64,000 nt of DNA. It comes from Bifidobacterium aesculapii. GTDB lineage: Bacteria; Actinomycetota; Actinomycetes; Actinomycetales; Bifidobacteriaceae. This document shows positions 51,297 through 60,100 of this stretch, piece by piece (within the stretch, counting starts at the first letter, position 1; each line of letters starts with the position of its first letter). The stretch spans positions 18,402 to 82,401 of the forward strand of contig NZ_BCFK01000021.1 of the NCBI RefSeq assembly GCF_001417815.1, read 5' to 3'. A program made the translations under genes and the position numbers. The notes below the pieces were generated by a model. The model worked only from the letters and a program-made list of their open reading frames with translations, was not told the DNA's origin and searched no databases.

Positions 51297-53696
51297 ATGG
51301 AGACAGCAGCGATCAGTCCGACGACCGCGACCGCCAAGACCACCGGACGTCAGGTGCAGGTGGAGAAGCGTGACGGCCGTATCGTCGATTTCGACCCCAT
51401 CAACATCATCTCCGCCGTCAAGGCCGCCTTCGGCGACCTCGACAAGCGCGTCGGCCCCGAGGAGGAGAAGCTCATCCGCGGCTTCGCCGACCAGGTCGAG
51501 GGCGAGATCAAGGAACGCTACGCCGGCCCCGCCAAGATCGAGGACATCCAGAACCTCGTCGAGCATGCGCTCATCGACGCCCACCTGTACGACGTGGCCC
51601 GCGCCTACACCACCTACCGCCTCGACAAGGACATCGAGCGCGCCAAGGCCACCGACGTGAACGAGGCCGTGTCCCGCTTCATCAACCAGGACCCCACCCT
51701 CATCCACGAGAACGCCAACAAGGACGCCAACGTCTACGCCACCCAGCGCGACCTGCTGGCCGGCGCCGTCTCCAAGGCCGCCGCGTTCAACATGCTGCCG
51801 CCGGCCGTCTCCAACGCCCACATGAAGGGCGACATCCACTTCCACGACGCCGACTACTCGCCGTTCACCGCGCAGTCCAACTGCTCCCTGCCGAACTTCT
51901 GGGACATGCTCGCCAACGGCTTCACGCTCGGCAACGCGCCCATGGCCTCCCCGAAGTCCATCGCCATCGCAGCCACGCAGATCACCCAGATCATGAAGGA
52001 CGTGGCCTCCAGCCAGTACGGCGGCCAGACCGCCAACCGCGCCGACGAACACCTCGCCCGCTACGCCCGCCTCGACTACGAGAAGTTCCTCGACGAGGCC
52101 CGCGAGATGATCCCCGACGACATGCCGATCGAATTCGCGCGCCGTCAGGTCGCCAACGCCAAGGCCAACGAGCCGGCCAAGCTCCACTTCGAGAAGGGCC
52201 GCGAGCCGCTGCCCATGGACACCCCGTTCCACGAGGACGTCGACGCGCTCGAACAGGAGCGCGAGATCCTCGCCAAGATCCGCACCCGCAAGGCCATCTA
52301 CGACGCCATGCAGACCATGGAGTACCAGATCAACTCCAACCGAGTCTCCAACGGCCAGACCCCGTTCGTCACCGTCGGCTTCGGCCTCGGCACCGACTGG
52401 TTCTCCCGCGAGATCCAGCGCGCCATCCTCCTCAACCGCATCCGTGGCCTCGGCCGCGAACACCACACCGCCATCTTCCCGAAGCTCGTGTTCACCGTGC
52501 GCCACGGCGTGAACGCCGACCCGGGCGACCCGAACTACGACTTGAAGCAGCTGGCCCTCGAGTCCGCCACCAAGCGCATGTACCCGGACGTGGTCTTCTA
52601 CGACAACATCGTCAAGATCACCGGCTCCTTCAAGGCGCCGATGGGATGCCGCTCCTTCCTGCAGGGGTGGATCAACCCCGAAACCGGCAAGGACGAGGAG
52701 GACGGCCGCATGAACCTCGGCGTCGTCTCCGTCAACGTGCCGCGCATCGCCCTGGAATCCCACGGTGACAAGGAACGCTTCTGGAAGCTGTTCGAGGAGC
52801 GCATGGAGATCGCCCACCAGGCCCTGCAGTTCCGCATCATGCGCTGCAAGCAGGCCACCCCGGTGAACGCCCCCACCCTGTTCCGCTACGGCGCGTTCGG
52901 CCGCCTCGGCGCCAACGACAACGTCGACACGCTCTTCAAGAACGAGCGCGCCACCGTGTCCCTCGGCTACATCGGCCTCGCGGAGACCACCGCCGTGTTC
53001 TACGGCAAGAACTGGATCCGCGACCACGGCTGGGATCCGGAAGGCAAGGAGTTCGCGCTGTCCATCGTCAAGCGCATGAACGAACTGTGCAAGCAGTGGA
53101 GCAAGGCGGAGGGCTACCACTACTCCGTGTACTCCACGCCGGCGGAATCGCTCACCGACCGCTTCAACCGCATGGACCGCGAGAAGTTCGGCCGCGTCGA
53201 AGGCGTGACCGACCACGACTTCTACACCAACTCCTTCCACTACCCGGTGTGGCTGCAGCCCACCCCGATGGAGAAGCTCAACTACGAGAAGGACTTCCCG
53301 TACTACGCTTCCGGCGGCTTCATCAACTACTGCGAGTACCCGTGCCTGCAGGACAACCCCAAGGCCCTCGAAGCCGTGTGGGACTACGCCTACAACGTCG
53401 GCATCGGCTACCTCGGCACCAACACGCCCATCGACCACTGCTTCGTGTGCGGCTTCCAAGGCGACTTCGAGCCCACCGACGAAGGCTTCAAGTGCCCCGA
53501 ATGCGGCAACTCCGACCCGGACAAGTGCAACGTGACCAAGCGCACCTGCGGCTACCTCGGCAACCCGGTGCAGCGCCCCATGGTGCACGGTCGCCACGAG
53601 GAGATCTCCCACCGCGTCAAGCACATGAGCGGCGAGACCGGTCACGTCACCCTCGACGACGGCTCCACCCGCGAGTGGTTCGAAGAAGCCAAGTGA
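51297..53696 (+). CDS. nrdD: Anaerobic ribonucleoside-triphosphate reductase (class III)
   Basis: A 799-residue glycyl-radical enzyme that makes dNTPs without oxygen; GGAG lies 7 nt before the ATG. An N-terminal ATP-cone (VEKRDGRIVDFDPINIISAV, about 20-115) gives allosteric control. The finger-loop region includes GDIHFHDADYSPFTAQSNCSLPN. C-terminal zinc cysteines are in CFVCG and CPECGNSDPDKC. The radical glycine is Gly752 in RTCGYLG, followed by RPMVHGRHEEISHRVKHM. The activase gene nrdG overlaps its stop. Likely controlled by NrdR through the two upstream boxes. Confidence 0.97.
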   Translation: METAAISPTTATAKTTGRQVQVEKRDGRIVDFDPINIISAVKAAFGDLDKRVGPEEEKLIRGFADQVEGEIKERYAGPAKIEDIQNLVEHALIDAHLYDVARAYTTYRLDKDIERAKATDVNEAVSRFINQDPTLIHENANKDANVYATQRDLLAGAVSKAAAFNMLPPAVSNAHMKGDIHFHDADYSPFTAQSNCSLPNFWDMLANGFTLGNAPMASPKSIAIAATQITQIMKDVASSQYGGQTANRADEHLARYARLDYEKFLDEAREMIPDDMPIEFARRQVANAKANEPAKLHFEKGREPLPMDTPFHEDVDALEQEREILAKIRTRKAIYDAMQTMEYQINSNRVSNGQTPFVTVGFGLGTDWFSREIQRAILLNRIRGLGREHHTAIFPKLVFTVRHGVNADPGDPNYDLKQLALESATKRMYPDVVFYDNIVKITGSFKAPMGCRSFLQGWINPETGKDEEDGRMNLGVVSVNVPRIALESHGDKERFWKLFEERMEIAHQALQFRIMRCKQATPVNAPTLFRYGAFGRLGANDNVDTLFKNERATVSLGYIGLAETTAVFYGKNWIRDHGWDPEGKEFALSIVKRMNELCKQWSKAEGYHYSVYSTPAESLTDRFNRMDREKFGRVEGVTDHDFYTNSFHYPVWLQPTPMEKLNYEKDFPYYASGGFINYCEYPCLQDNPKALEAVWDYAYNVGIGYLGTNTPIDHCFVCGFQGDFEPTDEGFKCPECGNSDPDKCNVTKRTCGYLGNPVQRPMVHGRHEEISHRVKHMSGETGHVTLDDGSTREWFEEAK

Positions 53697-54391
53697 ACCG
53701 TCACGACTTCGCGCCCGGCGAGACCGGGCGCGGTCCGTCCGTCCCATCCAACGGCCTCGCCAACGACCCGCGCGCAGGCCAATGGGACGGACGTCGCATG
53801 TCCAAGCGCATGATCGCCGACTACAAGACCTTCGTCGTCACTGACGGCGAAGGCGTGCGCAACTCCCTGTACGTCTCCGGGTGCCCCTTCCACTGCGTCG
53901 ACTGCTTCAACTCCTCCATCTGGGACTTCCAAGCCGGCCACGAATACACGCAGGCCCTCGAAGACAGGATCATCGACGACCTCAAAGCCCCATGGGTCCA
54001 AGGCATCACGTTCCTTGGCGGCGAGCCCCTCCTCAACACGCCAGTCCTTCTGCCCCTCGCCCGGCGCATCCGCCGCGAATTCGGCCATGACAAGGACATC
54101 TGGTGCTGGACCGGCTACACGTGGGAGGAGCTCATGCGCCCCGGCGAAACCGAAGACAAGCTCGAACTCCTGCATCTCATCGACATTCTCGTCGACGGGC
54201 GCTACCTCAAGGACCAGAAGGACAGCCTCCTGCAGTTCCGCGGCTCCAAGAACCAGCGCATCCTCGACGTCCCCCTGTCCCTCGCCCAAGGGCGCCCCGT
54301 CATCTGGGCCAAACTCCACGACCAGGAGCGCGACATCCCGGAAATCTATCTCAAGGACCGTCTCGCCGGCGAAGACAAGCAGGCGTCCTGA
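53693..54391 (+). CDS. nrdG: Anaerobic ribonucleotide reductase activating protein (radical SAM)
   Basis: A 232-residue protein from GTG 53693, which overlaps the nrdD stop (GTGA); ATG 53798 would remove only a 35-residue leader. The radical-SAM cluster motif is CPFHCVDC (CX3CX2C) after DGEGVRNSLYVSG. The SAM-binding GGEPLLN and the DIWCWTGYTWEEL and DGRYLKDQKD segments are family-typical. It uses SAM to install the glycyl radical on NrdD. The stop codon lies inside a 16-bp tandem duplication. Confidence 0.94.
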   Translation: MNRHDFAPGETGRGPSVPSNGLANDPRAGQWDGRRMSKRMIADYKTFVVTDGEGVRNSLYVSGCPFHCVDCFNSSIWDFQAGHEYTQALEDRIIDDLKAPWVQGITFLGGEPLLNTPVLLPLARRIRREFGHDKDIWCWTGYTWEELMRPGETEDKLELLHLIDILVDGRYLKDQKDSLLQFRGSKNQRILDVPLSLAQGRPVIWAKLHDQERDIPEIYLKDRLAGEDKQAS

Positions 54392-54410
54392 ACCCCAGGC
54401 GTCCTGAACC
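54380..54410 (+). repeat. 16-bp tandem duplication over the nrdG stop codon
   Basis: CAGGCGTCCTGAACCC is repeated with one base lost; the first copy contains the TGA stop, so the second is untranslated. Confidence 0.8.
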
Positions 54411-54457
54411 GTCGCGCCAGCCCCTGTGGGCCGCCCATGAACCGCCATGAACCGCCC

Positions 54458-54480
54458 CCATAGGCGGGCGCCGCCTATGG
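54458..54480. terminator. Bidirectional terminator-like hairpin between nrdG and the antiporter
   Basis: A perfect 10-bp stem CCATAGGCGG / CCGCCTATGG with a 3-nt loop between two convergent genes. Confidence 0.6.
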
Positions 54481-54483
54481 CGT

Positions 54484-56550
54484 TCAGACGATCGACTCGG
54501 CCTGCATGAGGTGCACGTTCGCACGCATGATGCGGGCGTCCTCGCGCGTGATCTCCTTGCTTTCCAGCATCTCGCGGATCGTGTCCAGCTCCATGCGCAT
54601 CGCATCCGCACGCACCTGCTCGATCTTCGCGTCATCGGCGATCGGCATGGCGGTCAGGGACGGGTTGAGGATCTGGTTCAACGCCCTGCGGTATTCGATG
54701 AGCAGTTCGGCGACGAGTTCGGCGTCGTAGACATGGTCGAGCATGAGATCCTGCAGACGATCCATGATGTCGTTGTACAACGGCACCTGCACCGCGCGGA
54801 TCGCGCGTGTGCGCTCCGCCTCGAGCCCCGGCGTGTGGCGCGCGATGCCCTCCCAGAACCGTCGGATGACCGGCATGAAGCGGCGGCGCAGCTTGGCGAT
54901 GCGGAACGACAGGCCGTGCCGCCGCCCCCGCTCGTCGACCGGCTCCAGACGCGCCAGCACCGATTCGATGTGTTCGAGCAGCGCCCGCGCGCCCGTCAGC
55001 TGCGTGGCCGTCTCCACGTCCGGATCCGCGACGTTCTCGCGTGAGGAGATCGCGTCGCGCAGCCAGTCGCGCTCCCATTCGAGCGTGCGCACGCGCAGGT
55101 CGTTCGCCTCCTGCGGCGAGGAGTTCGGCAGGTTCGATTCCACGCGTTCGATGCGGTCGTTGTAGCTTTTCAGCACGCGCGTGACCGCCGCATGCGTCTC
55201 GGGCGTATCGTTGTCGACGATCTTGGCGATCGTGCGCCGCAGCATCGTGATGTCGCGACGCGCCCACTCCTCCCTGGACGTGTCCTGCGGTTTCGGCGAC
55301 AGCATCGGCAGCATCACGTTCGAGATCACGATGGACAGCACGATGTAGCCGGAGACGATGAACAGCAGGATGTTGCGCACCGGCACCGACGCGCCGTTGT
55401 CGATCGAATACGGCAGGGAGAACGCCATCGCCAGCGAGATCGCGCCCTTCGGGCCTCCGAACGTCATGACCACGGCCGAATGCCAGCGTTCGCGCGTCAT
55501 CCTGCGCCGCTGGCCGGTCGTCGTGTCCTTCGCGAGACGCAACGTGCCCACGCACCATGCGAAGCGGAGCACCAGCGTGAGCACCGTCATCAGCAGGACC
55601 AGGCCGATCATCGCCCACAGGTCGACGCGCGGATCGTCCCAGATCGCGCGCATCGCGATCGGCAATTCGATGCCGAGCAGCACGAACACCATGCCGTTGA
55701 TCGTGAAGTCCGCGAAATGCCACACCGAATTCGAGATCAGGTTGACGCGCGCCACGTCGCCGCCGACGCCCGTGCGTGGGAACGTGATGACCACGCCGCA
55801 GGCGACCACCGCGAGCAGCCCGGAGATGCCGACATGCTCGGACAGCAGGTAGACGCCGAACGGCAGGAACAGCTCCATGAGCATGCGCGTAGTGACGTCC
55901 TCGAGATTATGCCGGCGCAGGGTGAGCACCAGCCGGTCGAACAGCCAGCCGACCACGGCGCCGATCAGCGTGCCCAGCACGAAGCTGGCGAGCACCTGGC
56001 CGCCGAAGCCCACGGGGGAGAAATGCCCCGTGGCCAGAGCCACCAGCATCGTCTGGAAGCCCACGAGGCTGACGGGATCGTTGAGCAGGCTCTCGCTCTG
56101 CAGCACCGACTGCTGGCGCGGCGTGAGCTTCACCACGCCGCCCAGCTGCGCGACCGACACGGCGTCCGTCGGGCTGATCACCGCGCCCATCGCCACGGCC
56201 GCCATCATCGGGATCGCCGGCCAGATGGCGTGCAGGGCCACGCCGCTCAACGCCATCGTCACCATCACCAGACCCACCGCAAGCGACATCGACAGGTTGA
56301 GGTCCTTGCCCAACGCCTTGCGGTCGATGTTGCGCGCCTCGAGGTAGAACAGCGGCACGATGAACAGCAGCATGAACATGTCCGGTTCGAACTGCACGTT
56401 GCGCAGACCGGGCGTGAAATACCAGGCGACGCCGAACGCGATCTGGATGAGCGGCGTGGAGATCTTCGGCAGGAACCGGCTGAGGAACGAGGAGATCAGT
56501 ATCGCGAACAGAATCTCCGTGACGAGTATCGCATTCGCCATCGTGGCCAT
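54484..56550 (-). CDS. CPA1-family Na+/H+ antiporter with long cytoplasmic tail
   Basis: A 688-residue integral membrane protein. I chose ATG 56550 (MATMANAIL), with purine-rich AAGGGGAAGG upstream; MANAIL at 56541 is an alternative. About twelve membrane segments lie in residues 5-425. Ion-site motifs are AVISPTDAVSVAQL and QSESLLNDPVSLVGF (the ND pair), with TFGGPKGAISLAMA later. The C-terminal 250 residues are charged and helical, probably cytoplasmic and regulatory. The family exchanges Na+ or K+ for H+ in pH and salt homeostasis. Confidence 0.93.
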   Translation of the reverse strand: MATMANAILVTEILFAILISSFLSRFLPKISTPLIQIAFGVAWYFTPGLRNVQFEPDMFMLLFIVPLFYLEARNIDRKALGKDLNLSMSLAVGLVMVTMALSGVALHAIWPAIPMMAAVAMGAVISPTDAVSVAQLGGVVKLTPRQQSVLQSESLLNDPVSLVGFQTMLVALATGHFSPVGFGGQVLASFVLGTLIGAVVGWLFDRLVLTLRRHNLEDVTTRMLMELFLPFGVYLLSEHVGISGLLAVVACGVVITFPRTGVGGDVARVNLISNSVWHFADFTINGMVFVLLGIELPIAMRAIWDDPRVDLWAMIGLVLLMTVLTLVLRFAWCVGTLRLAKDTTTGQRRRMTRERWHSAVVMTFGGPKGAISLAMAFSLPYSIDNGASVPVRNILLFIVSGYIVLSIVISNVMLPMLSPKPQDTSREEWARRDITMLRRTIAKIVDNDTPETHAAVTRVLKSYNDRIERVESNLPNSSPQEANDLRVRTLEWERDWLRDAISSRENVADPDVETATQLTGARALLEHIESVLARLEPVDERGRRHGLSFRIAKLRRRFMPVIRRFWEGIARHTPGLEAERTRAIRAVQVPLYNDIMDRLQDLMLDHVYDAELVAELLIEYRRALNQILNPSLTAMPIADDAKIEQVRADAMRMELDTIREMLESKEITREDARIMRANVHLMQAESIV

Positions 56551-56853
56551 CGCCTTCCCCTTCTCCGAACGCCCGTATCTGCACGAGGCCCCGGGCAGGG
56601 GCGTCACGGCGCTGTGACGCGGTATGTCCCTCACGGGCAGATCGCCTCCATGCCGCGCCGGTTCCCCGGCGTTCCGGTCGGAGCCCGTGAATCGGACTTA
56701 CATCCATACGACAATATAGAGGCGTCGTCCCGGCCGCGGGGGCGTCCTTACGGAAGACATGCGCCCCGGCGTGCCGCGACGGCGTTTCCCTCACGGATTC
56801 CTAACGTCAGCTTCACCCGGGCCATGCCGCATGCCTGCGGCTCGACCGCACGC

Positions 56854-56894
56854 GCGGAATTCGTGCGGAACTCGCGCGGAACTCGCGCGGAATC
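56854..56894. repeat. 11-bp tandem repeat in the gene-free stretch 56551-57162
   Basis: GCGGAATTCGT, GCGGAACTCGC, GCGGAACTCGC and a partial GCGGAATC run in tandem. The 612-bp stretch has no convincing gene. Besides this repeat I see only a TATTCT -10-like box at 57041-57046 for the downstream gene. Confidence 0.75.
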
Positions 56895-57162
56895 ACGGTG
56901 ACGCCGCACCCGCGGAACTACGCCGCGGCATCACCGCCGCACATGGGGCATCGCCCCACTTCGGCGCGAAGTGTCGTGTTTGCTTGCAATCCGTGAGCGA
57001 AATCACCGCCTTAGCCGACCAGTCGGGCGGGGGTGCGGACTATTCTGAAGCACAGAACAAGCCGGGCGACGCCGTCCGCAGAGCACCTGCCGACCGTCCG
57101 ATGACGGTTCGCGGCGCCTCGGGGCGGCGGATGAACCGGAAATCGGAAACGAAGAGGAACGC

Positions 57163-60100
57163 ATGGTTGATACCGCATCGAACGCGAACGAACACGTGAC
57201 GGACGTTCACGCGACCGCCGCGCAGAAGCCCGCGAAACCGTTGCGCGTGGGATTGGACATCGGCTCGACCACCGTCAAGGCGGTGGTGCTCGACCAATCC
57301 GACTCCCTGACGGACACGCTGTTCTCCGACTACCGCCGCCACCACGCCAACGTGCGCGCCACGGTCGCCGGCCTCCTCGTCGACATCCGCAAGGAGCTCG
57401 ACAAGCTCGGCCGCGGCGACGAGCCGATCCGCCTCGCCATCACCGGCTCCGGCGGTCTCGCGCTCGCCGACAACCTGCACGTGCCGTTCGTCCAGGAGGT
57501 CATCGCCGAAACCGAGGCGATCGACAAGGAGTATCCGCAGGCCGACGTCATCATCGAGCTCGGCGGCGAGGATGCGAAGATCACCTACCTGAAGCCCACG
57601 CCCGAACAGCGCATGAACGGTTCGTGCGCGGGCGGCACCGGCGCGTTCATCGACCAGATGGCCACCCTGCTCGACACCGACGCGGCCGGCCTCAACGAGA
57701 TGGCGAAAAGCTACGAGAACCTGTACCCGATCGCCTCGCGATGCGGCGTGTTCGCCAAGACCGACCTCCAGCCGCTCATCAACGACGGCGCCGCCAAGCC
57801 GGACCTCGCCGCCTCCATCTTCACCGCCGTGGCCACGCAGACCATCGCCGGCCTCGCCTCCGGCCGCCCCATCCACGGCACCGTCATCTTCCTCGGAGGC
57901 CCGCTGTTCTTCATGAGCGAGCTGCGCGCCGCGTTCCAGCGCGCGCTCGACGGCAAGGTCGACGAGTTCATCGTGCCGACCAACGCCCACCTGTACGTCG
58001 CCTACGGTTCGGCGCTCCAGGCCGACATGGACGCCGACGACGAAGGCCACCGTTTCGAGGCGCGCACCTGCGCGGACATCCTCAAGCGTCTCGACGAGCT
58101 CAAGAACCTGCCGTCCAACACGCCCACGATGCCGCCGCTGTTCCCCACCGAAGCGGACCGTGAGGCGTTCAACGAACGCCACCACCGCGAGCACATCCAC
58201 ATCGGCACGCTCGAAGGCGCGCACGGCCCGCACTTCCTCGGCATCGACGCGGGCTCGACCACCATCAAGGCCACGCTCGTCAACGACGACCGTGAGATCG
58301 TCTGGTCGAGCTACGCGAACAACGAAGGCAGCCCGCTGACCGCCGCCATCAACATCGTCAGGAAAATCCAGAACGAACTGCCCGAAGGCGCGTGGATCGC
58401 GCGCTCGTGCGCCACCGGCTACGGCGAGGGCCTCATCACCACCGGCCTGCATCTGGACGAGGGCGTCGTCGAGACGATGGCCCACTACCGCGGTGCCGAA
58501 ATGGTCAGCCCCGGCGTCACCGCCGTCATTGACATCGGCGGCCAGGACATGAAGTACCTGGCCATCACCGACGGCGTCATCGATTCCATCGCCGTCAACG
58601 AGGCATGCTCGTCCGGCTGCGGCTCGTTCCTGCAGACCTTCGCCATGTCCATGGGACTGACCATCCAGGAGTTCACACAGAAGGCGCTCGCCTCCACGCA
58701 CCCGGTGGACCTGGGCTCGCGCTGCACCGTGTTCATGAACTCGTCCGTCAAGCAGGCGCAGAAGGTAGGCGCGTCCATCGAGGACATCGCCGCCGGCCTG
58801 TGCTATTCGGTCGTGCGCAACGCGCTGTACAAGGTCATCAAACTGCGCGACGCCGGCGAGCTCGGCGACACCGTCGTCGTGCAGGGCGGCACGTTCCTCA
58901 ACGACGCCGTGCTGCGCGCCTTCGAACTGCTCACTGGACGCGAGGTCACGCGACCGAACATCGCCGGACTCATGGGCGCGTACGGCGCGGCCCTTACCGC
59001 GCGCATGCACTACGAGGACGTCGCCGACGACGACCACGAGCACGTCGGCACGGACGGACGCGCCGTCGCCGCGGACGCCGCTTCGGACGACGCCGGCGCG
59101 GCGGCCGAAGCGTCCGCCGCCGGCGACGAGCCGAACGCGGCAGCGCACGCCGGCGAGATCGTCGTCGACGGCGTGCACCACACCGTCTCGTCGATCCTCA
59201 CCGGCGACGCGCTCGACCACCTGTCGATGACCACCGAGCGCGACGTGTGCAAGCTGTGCCAGAACCACTGCAAGCTCACCATCACCACGTTCGACGACGG
59301 TTCGCGCTACGTGACCGGCAACCGCTGCGAGCGCGGCGGTGACGCGAAACGCAAGCGCTCCGACCGCCCGAACCTGTACGACTACAAGTACAAGCGCTGC
59401 TTCGCCTACCGCCGCCTGACCGACAAGAAGGCCACGCGCGGCGAGATCGGCATCCCGCGCGCCCTCAACATGTACGAGAACTACCCGTTCTGGTTCACGC
59501 TGCTCACCTCCCTCGGCTTCAAGGTGATGATCTCCGGGCGGTCCAGCCACGAACTGTTCGAGACCGGCATCGAATCGATCGCCTCCGAGAACATCTGCTA
59601 CCCGGCCAAGCTCGTGCACGGGCACATCAAATGGCTGCTGAACAAGGGCGTCAAGACGATCTTCTACCCGTGCGTGAGCTACGAGGAGAACCTCGTGCCC
59701 AACACGGACAACCACTACAACTGCCCGGTCGTGGCCAACTATCCGCTCGTCGTCGGCGCGAACATGCCCGAACTGCGCGACGAGGGCGTGCGCTACATGC
59801 ACCCCTACTTCAACCTCGCCAACCACGAGCTCATGGTCGACCGCATCGTCGAGGAGTTCGCGTGGGCGGACGTCACGCGCGAGGAGGCCGAGACCGCCGT
59901 CAAGGCCGCCTACGCCGAAGACAAGGTCTTCAAGCACGACGTGCAGCAGGAGGGACTCAAGGCGCTCGCCTACATGAAGGAGCACCACTGCCGAGGCATC
60001 GTGCTCGCCGGGCGCCCCTACCACATCGACCCGGAGATCAACCACGGCATCCCCGAGACCATCTGCGCGCTCGGCATGGTCGTGCTCTCCGAGGATTCGA

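Noticed and set aside
51204..53747. Antisense frame of 847 codons over nrdD
   Set aside because: A Val/Gly/Leu/Asp/His-rich shadow of a secure gene.
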